Shown: positions 32,731-40,365 of the stretch, piece by piece
Position numbering within the stretch: the stretch's first letter is position 1
Layout of the letters: the number at the start of each line of letters is the position of its first letter
NCBI RefSeq assembly: GCF_002234595.1
Contig: NZ_NMUL01000053.1
Location: forward strand, 21,403 to 85,402
Source of the DNA: Amycolatopsis vastitatis
GTDB lineage: Bacteria; Actinomycetota; Actinomycetes; Mycobacteriales; Pseudonocardiaceae
DNA: 64,000 nt
Direction of reading: 5' to 3'
Position numbers and translations under genes: made by a program
Notes under the pieces: model-generated
What the model saw: only the letters and a program-made list of their open reading frames with translations
What the model was told of the DNA's origin: nothing
Database searches by the model: none

Positions 32731-33966
32731 TCACCAGGCCAGGGAGAACTTCACCGGCAGCGCCGCCAAGCCCCGGAACAGCGGTGACGGCCGCCAGGTC
32801 AGCGTGTCGGCCGGTATCGCGAGGACCACGTCCGGGAGCCGGTCGAGGAGGACCTCGATCGCGGCCTCGGCGATCACCTTGGCGATCTCCTGGGCCGCGT
32901 ACGGGCAGCGGTGTTCGCCGTAGCTGAACGACATGTACGCCTGGTTGCCGCTCGACGTCTGGGGGAGCGGGCGGACCAGCGGGTCGTGGTTGGCTGCCGC
33001 CAGTCCGAGGATCAGCAGGTCGCCCTTGCGGATCTGCCTGCCGCCCAGCCGGAGGTCGTGGACGGCGAACCGGCCCGGGAAGTTCTGGGTGGGCGTGTCC
33101 TCCCAGAGCACCTCGTTCAGCGCCTGGCCGACGCTCCGGCGGCCGCCGGACAACGTCATCGCGAAGCGGTCGTCGGTGAGCATCAGCCGCAGGGTGTTGC
33201 CGATCCAGTAGGCGGTCGGCAGCTGGCCCGCGTTCATCAGGTGCAGCAGGTCTTCGGTGATTTCGTCGACGGCGAGCCCGGCCGGGTGGGCCAGCAGCCG
33301 CGATGCGACGTCGGGTCCCGGAGTGTCCTTTTTGGACGCGACCATGCGCCGCACCTTTTCCCGGACGCGCGCGTAGGCCTCGTTCGCGCCCTCGCCGGCG
33401 GCGTGCGTCCGGTAGACGTCACGGACCAGGTCGGCGGTCTCCGCCTCCGGCACGCCGATCATCCGGGCGACGACGGGCAGCGGGACCCCGTCGGCGTACT
33501 GGGTGATCAGGTCCGCCTCGCCGGAGCCGGCGAAGGCGTCGATGAGCTGGTCCGCGACCTGCTGGGCCCGCGCGCCGAGCTCGAACTGGTCGACGGCGCC
33601 GAGTGCCTCGTCGAGTGCCTCGGCCCGCCGCCGGTGTTCGGCACCCTCGGTGAACATCATCGTGGGCTGGTAGCCGAGGAGCGGGAGCAACGGCCAGTCG
33701 GGCGGGACGCGGTCCCAGGCGTTCCAGCGCCGCGAGTCGCGCCCGAAGACCTCCGGGCTGCTCACGACGTACTGCACCTCGCGGTAGCCCAGCACGAGCC
33801 ACGCCGGCACGTCCCCGTCGAGCAGGACCGGAGCCACCGGCCCGTGCGCCCGCCGCATTTCCGCGTAGAGGTCCTCGGACGTCTGCTGGAACGCCGGCCC
33901 GGACAACGGCGTGGCGTGCCGGAAGGCGGGATCCAGGGCGGGGAGTGCGGGACTGGGGGTGGTCAT
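32731..33966 (-). CDS. conservon cytochrome P450 (CvnE-type, no ExxR)
   Basis: A 411-residue P450. The heme-thiolate Cys354 is present in FSYGEHRCPYAA, though Pro replaces the glycine usually two places on. The K-helix ExxR motif is EVLW (285-288), so Arg is replaced by Trp. The I-helix reads NAGQLPT instead of AGxET. Loss of ExxR with Trp is the known peculiarity of CYP157, a family found in Streptomyces conservons, so this is probably a CYP157/156 relative. Catalytic activity is uncertain; a binding or sensing role is possible. ATG 33966 overlaps the GTPase stop (ATGA), making it the fifth gene of the conservon. Confidence 0.8.
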   Translation of the reverse strand: MTTPSPALPALDPAFRHATPLSGPAFQQTSEDLYAEMRRAHGPVAPVLLDGDVPAWLVLGYREVQYVVSSPEVFGRDSRRWNAWDRVPPDWPLLPLLGYQPTMMFTEGAEHRRRAEALDEALGAVDQFELGARAQQVADQLIDAFAGSGEADLITQYADGVPLPVVARMIGVPEAETADLVRDVYRTHAAGEGANEAYARVREKVRRMVASKKDTPGPDVASRLLAHPAGLAVDEITEDLLHLMNAGQLPTAYWIGNTLRLMLTDDRFAMTLSGGRRSVGQALNEVLWEDTPTQNFPGRFAVHDLRLGGRQIRKGDLLILGLAAANHDPLVRPLPQTSSGNQAYMSFSYGEHRCPYAAQEIAKVIAEAAIEVLLDRLPDVVLAIPADTLTWRPSPLFRGLAALPVKFSLAW

Positions 33967-34568
33967 GACGTGGGCTCCCGGACGGCGGACAGGGCGAAGA
34001 GGTGGTGGACGAGCGCGAGCAGGACGGTCTTGCTGGAGTCGCGGCGGCGGGCGTCGCAGTCGACCAGCGGCACCTCGGGGGACAGGTCGAGGGCGTCGCG
34101 CACCTGCTCCAGACTGTGTTTCGGCGGGCCGAAGTTGTTGCGCGCGACGATGAACGGCGTCCCGTGGTGTTCGAGGCGGTCGATGGAGTACCAGGAGTCG
34201 GCCAGCCGGTCGCTGTCCACCAGCACGACGGCGCCCAGCGTCCCGGAGAACAGGCGGTCCCAGAGGAACCAGAACCGCTCCTGGCCCGGCGCGCCGAACA
34301 AGTACAGCACCATGCGCTCGTTCAGGCTGATCCGCCCGAAGTCGAACGCGACCGTGGTGGTGGTCTTGCCGTGCGAGGCGCCGTCGTCGATCCCGACGCC
34401 CGCCTGCGTCATGGTTTCCTCCGTGCTCAGCGGGCGGATCTCGCTGACGGAACCGACCATGGTCGTCTTGCCCACCCCGAACCCGCCGACGACCACGATC
34501 TTCAGCCCGTCCCTGGCGGTGCTCGGCAGCGGAGCGCGGGCGTCCTGCTCAGAGCTTCTGAAGTCCAA
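33963..34568 (-). CDS. cvnD: conservon GTPase (CvnD)
   Basis: A 201-residue small ATP/GTP-binding protein. The P-loop GGFGVGKTT (28-36) and GAPGQERFWFLWDRL as the G3 region define the CvnD family of Ras-like GTPases; NNFG stands where NKxD is usual, as in the family. It is thought to form a membrane-associated complex with CvnA, B and C similar to eukaryotic G-protein switches. The gene overlaps cvnC by 20 bases and cvnE by four. Confidence 0.85.
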   Translation of the reverse strand: MDFRSSEQDARAPLPSTARDGLKIVVVGGFGVGKTTMVGSVSEIRPLSTEETMTQAGVGIDDGASHGKTTTTVAFDFGRISLNERMVLYLFGAPGQERFWFLWDRLFSGTLGAVVLVDSDRLADSWYSIDRLEHHGTPFIVARNNFGPPKHSLEQVRDALDLSPEVPLVDCDARRRDSSKTVLLALVHHLFALSAVREPTS

Positions 34569-34908
34569 CGAGCACCTGCTTCAGGGTTTCGAGATCGGGC
34601 AGACGGGTGTCCACGGGTGCCGAGGACGGGTGGCGGGCGGTGATCCGGCCGGTGTCGAGCAGGTCGCACAAGAGGATCTTCACGACGCTCACCGGCAGGC
34701 CCAGGTCCGAGGAGACCTCCACGAGCGCCGTCGGGTGGCGGCACAGCCGCAGGATCTTGACGTGCTCGGACTGCATGCCCGGGACCGGGTCGCACTCGCT
34801 CACGATCAGCGTCACGAGGTCCAGCGCGCTCTCGTTCGCACGGCTGCGCCCGCCGGTGACGGTGTACAGCCGGTCGGGGTCCTCGCGGTGGAGGTCTTCC
34901 CAGCTCAT
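34549..34908 (-). CDS. cvnC: conservon DUF742 protein (CvnC)
   Basis: A 119-residue DUF742 protein. Typical features are YTVTGGRSR near residue 18, then LDLVTLIVS, EHVKILRLCRHPTALVEVSSDLGLPVSVVKILLCDL, and a final ILVGL-like tail (LETLKQVLVGLQKL). The winged-helix-like core suggests DNA or protein contact, but in conservons it binds partner subunits. It starts one base after the cvnB stop. Confidence 0.85.
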   Translation of the reverse strand: MSWEDLHREDPDRLYTVTGGRSRANESALDLVTLIVSECDPVPGMQSEHVKILRLCRHPTALVEVSSDLGLPVSVVKILLCDLLDTGRITARHPSSAPVDTRLPDLETLKQVLVGLQKL

Positions 34909-34909
34909 G

Positions 34910-35326
34910 TCATCCGCCGCTGTGTTGCGGCTGCGGGCGCGGCGGGGCGGTCAGGTACTCGCCGATCTGCTCGACGAGCTCGTTCATGTTGTGGCCGATG
35001 ACGCCCACGTCGGCGTAGTCGTCGGCGATCACGGCGAGGTGGGCTCCTTCGCCCGCCTCCACGATGAACAGCATCCCGCCGTGGAACTCCGTCATGGACT
35101 GCCGGACGCCGCCGGTCCCGTCGCCGAACTCGATGGACGTGCCGTACGCCAGGCTCTGCATGCCCGAGGCGATGGCGGCCAGCTGGTCGGCCTGGTCCAC
35201 GGTGAGCCCGCGGGTGTGGCAGAGCTTGAGACCGTCCTTGGACAGCACCAGGGCGTGCCGGGTGCCCGGGGTCTTGCTCAGGAGGTTCTCGAGCAGCCAG
35301 TCGAGATCGTGGTCGGTGGTGTTCAT
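34910..35326 (-). CDS. cvnB: conservon Roadblock/LC7 protein (CvnB)
   Basis: A 138-residue Roadblock/LC7 fold protein: LDWLLENLLSKTPGTRHALVLSKDGL at the start, then DQLAAIASGMQSLAYG and GEGAHLAVIADDYADVGVIGHNMNELVEQIG. Roadblock proteins regulate small GTPases, and in conservons CvnB is the probable activator or scaffold for CvnD. ATG 35326 overlaps the cvnA stop (ATGA). Confidence 0.85.
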   Translation of the reverse strand: MNTTDHDLDWLLENLLSKTPGTRHALVLSKDGLKLCHTRGLTVDQADQLAAIASGMQSLAYGTSIEFGDGTGGVRQSMTEFHGGMLFIVEAGEGAHLAVIADDYADVGVIGHNMNELVEQIGEYLTAPPRPQPQHSGG

Positions 35327-36756
35327 CGGGATCCCTCGCCTCCGATCTGCTGTCCGGTCGGTGCTTCGCGTCCAGGGGCGGCTATCGGCTCCCCACTCGG
35401 GGGAGCGGGGCGGATGCCGCGGCCGGCCGCGCGGAACGCGCTGAACCTCGCCCCGGCGTCGGCACGGGCCGGAGTGGGACTCGGCGCCGGGGCGGCCACC
35501 GGCACGGGCGCCGCCGCCAGGGTCTGCCCGCGACGTCGCCGCGGCAGCACGGACAGCTCACCTTCCACTTTGGACTCCGTCGGGGCGGGTGCGGCGGCGG
35601 GCGCGCGCACCTCGGGAGGCGGAGTGGTCACGCCGGCCGCGGCCGGAGCGACCGACAGAGTGTCCTGTTCGGACTGCGTGACCAGCTGCCGGGGGATCAT
35701 GACCACGACTCCGGTGCCGCCCCGCGCGGACGGCCGGAAGTGCACGCTCAGGCCGTGCTTGCGCGCCAGGCAGCCCACCACCGCCAGCCCCAGCCGGGTC
35801 CCGGACAGCGTGGTCAGGTCCAGCGGCTCGGCGGAAACCGCCCGCACGGCCCGGTCCAGCGCCGCGGCGCTCATGACGAGGCCGCTGTCCTCGATCGTGA
35901 CGACGACACCCGCGTGGACCTCCTCCACGTACACGTGCACGTCCTCCGACGGCGGCGAGAAGCTGGTGGCGTTGTCCATCAGCTCGGCCAGCGCGTGCAT
36001 GACGCCTTCGGCGGCGTACCCGGCGACGGCGACGGTACTGGTCGAGTGCGTCCGCACCCGCTGGTAGGCGCTGATGCGGCCCATCGCGCCGCGCAGGATG
36101 CTTTCCATCACGATCGGCTTGGTCCAGCGCCGGCCGGAACGGGCGCCGGTCAGGACCGCGATGCTGTCCGCCAGCCGGCCCGCCTGCGCGGTGCTGTGGT
36201 CGAGCTTGAGCAGGTCGCCGAGGACGTTTTCGTCGTGCCGGCCTTCCATCTCCCGCAGGTCGGCCAGCATGCTGGTGGCCAGCGCCTGAACGCGGCCGGC
36301 GGCGTTGGCGCAGGCGGCCATGGTGGCCGCGCGCATGCGCTCTCCCCGGCTGATCTCCTGCGCGACCGCCGACAGCAGACGCCGGCCGGCGCCGTCGACG
36401 GACTGCGGCACCTCGGCGAGCGCGGTGTCCGCCGACGCTCCTCCGCGCACCCGCTCGACGACCGCGGGCAGCGTCTCGTCGGCGAGCTGGGCGACCTGCC
36501 CGTCCAGCACCGCGGCCCGGCCCTGGAAGTGGCGCGCGGCCTGCGCGAAGTACACGGCGACCGTGACCGCCGCACACACCAGGACGGCGGCGGCTCCGCC
36601 GGACCAGGCCACGAACGTCCGTCCCGCCGCGGGCGCCGCGGCCGTTATCCACCACAGCACCCCGCCGGTGACGACGATGGCGGCCGGCAGCGCGAACAGG
36701 GCTCGTCCCACCGGCGGGCGCTCCGCCTGGTGGTGAGCGGGTAAGTGCACTGACAT
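35323..36756 (-). CDS. cvnA: conservon sensor histidine-kinase-like protein (CvnA)
   Basis: A 477-residue membrane sensor. Two TM helices lie near residues 18-40 and 48-70 with almost no extracellular loop between. A long helical region follows, then an HATPase domain with ALAELMDNATSFSPP as the N-box and IEDSGLVMS as the G1 box. There is no clear phospho-accepting His box, as usual for CvnA. The last 130 residues are a Pro/Ala-rich disordered tail. Codon 5 is TTA (36742-36744), an unusual place that could make the whole conservon bldA-dependent. It heads the five-gene conservon. Confidence 0.8.
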   Translation of the reverse strand: MSVHLPAHHQAERPPVGRALFALPAAIVVTGGVLWWITAAAPAAGRTFVAWSGGAAAVLVCAAVTVAVYFAQAARHFQGRAAVLDGQVAQLADETLPAVVERVRGGASADTALAEVPQSVDGAGRRLLSAVAQEISRGERMRAATMAACANAAGRVQALATSMLADLREMEGRHDENVLGDLLKLDHSTAQAGRLADSIAVLTGARSGRRWTKPIVMESILRGAMGRISAYQRVRTHSTSTVAVAGYAAEGVMHALAELMDNATSFSPPSEDVHVYVEEVHAGVVVTIEDSGLVMSAAALDRAVRAVSAEPLDLTTLSGTRLGLAVVGCLARKHGLSVHFRPSARGGTGVVVMIPRQLVTQSEQDTLSVAPAAAGVTTPPPEVRAPAAAPAPTESKVEGELSVLPRRRRGQTLAAAPVPVAAPAPSPTPARADAGARFSAFRAAGRGIRPAPPSGEPIAAPGREAPTGQQIGGEGSR

Positions 36757-37180
36757 CGATCAGGTCCTCGCGGGCGGTCGGATACAGGGACTTCTGGGGT
36801 GCGGAGCCGCAATCGGGACTACGCCGAATGCCGGGCTCTACGCCATCGCATGGGTCAAGTGGTATTCACGCAATTCCGGCGAGCGGGCGGCGGGGCCGGA
36901 GGACCGTCATGGAGTCGGGTGCGGCAGCTTCTCGATTTCGGCTCCTCAATCCCTGCGACGGTCGCTCCGGCACCCTAGCGCCCATCTTTCCCGTGCGTAA
37001 GGGGCAATTTCGCCGTGGCGGCACTTCGCGAGGCCCCGGCGGTTCCGGAAAGTCAATTCCCAACGGTGATCGACATGGACATCGGTCACATGTGACAGGG
37101 GTGATCGCCGGGGCGTCCGGAAAATGTCGACCCGGATTTCGCTGAATGGCCGGGTAATTGATTTCTCGACGGAGAATGGC
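36757..37180. other. intergenic region upstream of the conservon
   Basis: No gene is credible in these 424 bases. A perfect 12-bp palindrome GTCACATGTGAC lies at 37085-37096, about 330 bases before cvnA and about 85 past the stop of the minus-strand phosphatase gene. The region between shows lower GC than its neighbours in places. No terminator hairpin was recognised. Confidence 0.45.
37085..37096. promoter_or_regulatory. perfect 12-bp palindrome (operator candidate)
   Basis: GTCACATGTGAC reads the same on both strands. It stands in non-coding DNA upstream of the conservon and could be a CRP/FNR- or GntR-like binding site by its TGTGAC half site. Nothing further supports a specific binder. 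Confidence 0.4.
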
Positions 37181-37777
37181 TCAGGGAAGCTGGCCGCCGT
37201 AGTCGGGCAGCTTGAACGTGCGTTCGGCGTGGCCGCCCGCGAGGTCGGAGTCGTTGTTGCCGAGGTTGGCGACGATCGTGTAGCCGTCGGCCTCGATGTC
37301 CGCCCGCGCCGCGGTCTTGTACTTCTGCAGGTCGAACAGGTCGCCGAGGCCGGTTTCGTAGACCCCGGCGTACTGGTAGCCGACCTTGGTCAGGTTGTAG
37401 CGGGTGACCCAGTCCTCGATCTTGAGCCGGCCGGTGACGAAGAAGACCGTGGCGCCGTGCTGGACGGCGTACTGGGCGACCCGCAGAACCGGGGCCACGG
37501 CCGGGACCTCGGCCAGGGACGGGTGGTAGTTGCTTTCCAGCGACGTGTTGTCGATGTCGAGCACGATCGCGGGACGGCCCGAGCCGGGCAGCCGGTCGCG
37601 CAGGTACGCGGAGGCCTGGTCGGCGACCGCCGTGACGTCGGCGATCCAGGTCGGGTAGGGCGGAAGAGCCGCGGCGGCTCGGGGAGTGGCCGCGACGGCC
37701 TGGCCGGGCAGGGCGAGCAGCCCGGTCAGGACGGTGCCGGCCACGGCAAGGGGGACAAGGGTGCGGAAGCGGGGCAT
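37181..37777 (-). CDS. secreted HAD-family acid phosphatase
   Basis: A 198-residue protein with a signal peptide (MPRFRTLVPLAVAGTVLTGLLALPGQAVA). The HAD nucleophile motif is LDIDNTSLESNY, as in class B/C acid phosphatases, followed by VFFVTGR (motif II) and ANLGNNDSDLAGG (motif IV). It should remove phosphate from organic phosphates at the cell surface. ATG 37777 was chosen over 37819 because GAGGAG precedes it and it begins the signal peptide. Monocistronic. Confidence 0.8.
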   Translation of the reverse strand: MPRFRTLVPLAVAGTVLTGLLALPGQAVAATPRAAAALPPYPTWIADVTAVADQASAYLRDRLPGSGRPAIVLDIDNTSLESNYHPSLAEVPAVAPVLRVAQYAVQHGATVFFVTGRLKIEDWVTRYNLTKVGYQYAGVYETGLGDLFDLQKYKTAARADIEADGYTIVANLGNNDSDLAGGHAERTFKLPDYGGQLP

Positions 37778-37873
37778 CGGGGGCTCCTCGTCGTCCGGTT
37801 GAAGGCGAAACTTCTTCACGTTCGCCGGAGGAGCCTACCGCGCTGATCGCCGAAGCGGGATGGTCGGAACGGG

Positions 37874-38326
37874 CTATGTGTCGCCCTCGCGCAGGGAATG
37901 GATCATGCTCCGCAGGATCCGGAACGCGGTCGCCCGGTCAGCCTCGGTCAGCCCGGTCAGCATCCTGACCTCGACGGACCGGACCGCCGCGCTCGCCTTC
38001 TCCAGGCTCCGCCGTCCGCGAGGCGTGAGCCGGGTGGGCAGGGCCTTCCCGACGGGTGCCTCCGTGGGCCTGGTGACCGAGCCGTCTCGTTCCAGGGCCT
38101 GGAGCAGCACGTTCATCGTCTGCCGGGTCACGAACGCGCCCCGCGCGAGTTCGGAGTTCGACAGACCCGGTCGTTGGGCCAGCAGTTCGAGGCAGGAGTA
38201 GTGCGTGATGTTCATCCCGAGCGGCCGCAGCACCTCCTCCATGGCGACGCGGAGGGCGCTCGACGCCTCCTTCAGCAGGTAGCCCAGTGACGTCTCCAGG
38301 TCGACTCCGGCACCGTCTTGACTCAT
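37874..38326 (-). CDS. MarR-family transcriptional regulator
   Basis: A 150-residue MarR protein: LGMNITHYSCLELLAQRPGLSNSELAR, the recognition helix VTRQTMNVLLQALERDG, the wing with VGKALPTRLTPRGRR, and a C-terminal dimer helix. It is divergent from a VOC-domain gene with two copies of an operator between them, one touching its own start codon. This pattern predicts repression of both genes, relieved by a small, possibly reactive ligand. Confidence 0.85.
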   Translation of the reverse strand: MSQDGAGVDLETSLGYLLKEASSALRVAMEEVLRPLGMNITHYSCLELLAQRPGLSNSELARGAFVTRQTMNVLLQALERDGSVTRPTEAPVGKALPTRLTPRGRRSLEKASAAVRSVEVRMLTGLTEADRATAFRILRSMIHSLREGDT

Positions 38327-38370
38327 GTCAGCATTCTGACATAGGTTGGTCCGTGTCAGGAACCTGACAC
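38327..38370. promoter_or_regulatory. two MarR operators, GTCAG-N4-CTGAC
   Basis: GTCAG-CATT-CTGAC (38327-38340) and GTCAG-GAAC-CTGAC (38355-38368) share arms and spacing and are 28 bp apart, on nearly the same helix face. The second extends to the perfect dyad GTGTCAGG-AA-CCTGACAC (38353-38370). The first abuts the marR start codon. Confidence 0.8.
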
Positions 38371-38388
38371 GACGAGAGGACCACGATC

Positions 38389-38757
38389 ATGCCTGCCACC
38401 GGCCCCGACTTCATTTCGCTCCAAGCGCGCGACCTCGGCGCGTCACAGGCGTTCTACGAGCAGTACCTCGGCCTCGTCCGCTCGCCGGCCGGGCCGCCGC
38501 ACGCCGTCGTCTTCGACACGAAGCCGATCGCGTTCGCCCTCCGCGACGTCGTCCCCGGCACCGATCTCGACGCCGCAGCCCAGCCCGGCATCGGCGCCGC
38601 GATCTGGCTCCACGCCACGGATGTCCAGGCCATCCACGACGCGCTGGCCGCCGACGGTCACCCCATCGTCGCCGCGCCGATCGACGGCCCCTTCGGCCGG
38701 ACGTTCACCTTCGCCGACCCCGACGGCTACCGGATCACGCTCCACGACCGCGGCTGA
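38389..38757 (+). CDS. VOC/glyoxalase-family protein
   Basis: A 122-residue vicinal-oxygen-chelate protein with two beta-alpha-beta modules: FISLQARDLGASQAFYEQYLGL at the start, and GRTFTFADPDGYRITLHD at the end. Such proteins are dioxygenases, isomerases, or resistance proteins that bind or modify thiol- or metal-binding drugs. The clear metal ligands of glyoxalase I are not all identifiable, so an enzymatic role is uncertain. Divergent MarR control favours a stress or resistance role. Confidence 0.75.
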   Translation: MPATGPDFISLQARDLGASQAFYEQYLGLVRSPAGPPHAVVFDTKPIAFALRDVVPGTDLDAAAQPGIGAAIWLHATDVQAIHDALAADGHPIVAAPIDGPFGRTFTFADPDGYRITLHDRG

Positions 38758-39045
38758 TCGGGCCTGCCGGGCGGACGAGGATCTCGTTGACGTCCACTGT
38801 GGACGGCTGGCCAGAGCGTTCGGGCGGGATGCCGCCGGTGTCCACCAGGCCGGGCTGGATCAGGGTGACCCGGACGCCGGTGCCGACGCATTCGGCGCGG
38901 ATGTTCTGGGCCAAGCCGGTGACGGCCCACTTCGTGGCCGAGTACAGGTTGCCCGGCCGGACCCCGCGGCCCGCGGCCGAGCCGGTCAGGACGAGGTGGC
39001 CACCGGATTCGGCCAGTGCCGGGAGGGCGGCACGGTGCCGATGCT
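38735..39045 (-). pseudogene. short-chain dehydrogenase remnant
   Basis: The frame encodes the C-terminal half of an SDR. It starts at RAALPALAESGGHLVLTGSA, then YSATKWAVTGLAQNIRAE with the catalytic Tyr and Lys, and VTLIQPGLVDTGG. The NAD-binding N-terminal half is missing. A further gap of about 20 residues lies after PERSGQP, where DVA-type helix sequence is expected before STVDVNEILVRP. It overlaps the VOC gene tail to tail. Two separate losses show it is decayed. Confidence 0.65.
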
Positions 39046-39151
39046 CTGAGGAAATTTCCCCCTCGGCCGGAGACGGGTGTCGAATCGCGGGTGAGCCGTT
39101 CGTGGAGGGGGTGAGCGGCCGCCACGAGGGCGCCGCCGAGGACCACAGGGG

Positions 39152-39991
39152 ATGAAGATGTCGCACCCGCAGCCCGTAGCCCGCCGCATGTACGACCTGG
39201 TCGAGCCGATCGGCATGCTGCCCTACTTCGCCGACGAGTCGGACGAGGCCCTGATGGCGCTGGGCCTGCGCAACGTGTGGGACGCCTACTTCGCCGGACG
39301 GGCCGCGCCGTTCGGCCGGTCGGTGCCGGCGGAGGTGGTCCACGCGGCTTTCTACAACTTCGCCCCGGGCGAAGTGGCCCGTCACATCCCGCGGGTCTGG
39401 GACCTGACCACCCCCGAGGCGGCGCTGGCCGCCCGCGAGCGGGGCTGCGTCGCGGGCATGCGGCGGATCCTCGGCGAGCACGCCGACGACCCCGCCATCA
39501 AGCGCGCCGGCGACCTTCTCATGCGGGCGGCGACCAGCGCACCCGTGGAGGGCCGCGCCCTCTACGCGGCGCTGCGCGCGCTCCCGGTACCGCAGGAGCC
39601 GGTGGCCCGGCTGTGGCACGCGGCGACCCTGCTGCGCGAACACCGCGGCGACGGCCACATCGTCGCGCTGATGGCCGAGGGCATCGGCGGGACGGAGGCC
39701 CACGTCCTCCACGCCCTGTCGGTCGGCACGCCCGCGGAGAAGTTCGGCCGGGTCTGGCACCTCCCGGCCGCGCAGCTGACCGCGGTCGTCGACGGGATGC
39801 GAGCCCGCGGCCTCGTGGGCACCGATGGCTGGCTCACCGCCGAGGGCCAGGCCACGAAGGAACGGGTCGAGGCGCTGACCGACCGGCTCGCGGAAGCGCC
39901 GTACAACGTGCTGGACCCGAGTGAGCTCGACCGGCTCATGGCCGACCTCGAACCGATCGCGGCCGCCCTGCGGGCGGAGTTCCCGTGGTAG
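39152..39991 (+). CDS. SCO6745-family protein (HTH-like, function unknown)
   Basis: A 279-residue protein matching the actinobacterial SCO6745 family. It begins ARRMYDLVEPIGMLPYFADE, then a long helical body, and ends with a winged-helix-like segment (GLVGTDGWLTAEGQATKERVEALTD, which recalls a MarR wing) and LMADLEPIAAALRAEFPW. No enzyme motif was recognised. ATG 39152 or ATG 39158 may be used; AGGGG is better spaced for 39158. It is a single gene followed by a palindromic element. Confidence 0.7.
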   Translation: MKMSHPQPVARRMYDLVEPIGMLPYFADESDEALMALGLRNVWDAYFAGRAAPFGRSVPAEVVHAAFYNFAPGEVARHIPRVWDLTTPEAALAARERGCVAGMRRILGEHADDPAIKRAGDLLMRAATSAPVEGRALYAALRALPVPQEPVARLWHAATLLREHRGDGHIVALMAEGIGGTEAHVLHALSVGTPAEKFGRVWHLPAAQLTAVVDGMRARGLVGTDGWLTAEGQATKERVEALTDRLAEAPYNVLDPSELDRLMADLEPIAAALRAEFPW

Positions 39992-40014
39992 CGGGCGCCA
40001 CGCGTCGGGGCGAT

Positions 40015-40099
40015 GCGCCCCAATGTGGCGTTGGTTGCGTCTGACGCACCCAATGTGGCGTTCGGTGCGTTGGACGCACCGAACGCCACATTGGGGCGC
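40015..40099. repeat. 85-bp palindromic element, copy 2
   Basis: Same length and units as 29133-29217, but the units are arranged plus, plus, minus (40015-40040, 40044-40070, 40074-40099). Flanks CGAT and TGGGAC are also shared. It lies in the 122-base gap between two convergent genes, where the outer arms could act as a bidirectional terminator. Confidence 0.8.
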
Positions 40100-40113
40100 A
40101 TGGGACACACGGC

Positions 40114-40365
40114 TCAGCGGCGTCCGAGCCGGTCCTGGCGCGGGGGAATGCCGTGGTCGCGCCGGTAGATCGCGTCGCAGTGGTCGCATTGGCGGGGGAT
40201 GGTGTGACTTCGGCGTTCGCTCAACGGCATGAACGTCGCGGTGTCGGCGATGCCGCACAGCGTGGTGATCGCCTGTTCCGGCTCGAGGGCTCCCGCGAGG
40301 CGGTGCCATTCGCCGTTGATCACCGGGTGCACCGCCTGCGCGTCCACGTAGATCACCGCGGTCAT
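40114..40365 (-). CDS. small Cys-containing protein of an XRE operon
   Basis: An 83-residue protein. A Cys in TLCGIAD and a later CDHC pair, with His residues nearby (SHTIPRQCDHC), suggest a zinc-binding knuckle. ATG 40365 overlaps the stop of the XRE regulator gene (ATGA), so it is co-translated with it. No characterised family was recognised. The same gene order (small helical protein, XRE protein, Cys protein) suggests a functional set. Confidence 0.55.
   Translation of the reverse strand: MTAVIYVDAQAVHPVINGEWHRLAGALEPEQAITTLCGIADTATFMPLSERRSHTIPRQCDHCDAIYRRDHGIPPRQDRLGRR

Noticed and set aside
36828..37145. 105-codon frame in the conservon upstream gap
   Set aside because: Low-complexity, with no ribosome site, and it overlaps a palindrome.
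29133..40099. CRISPR array or IS element based on repeated units
   Set aside because: The units are palindromic with no spacers and no cas genes; no transposase frame lies near either copy.
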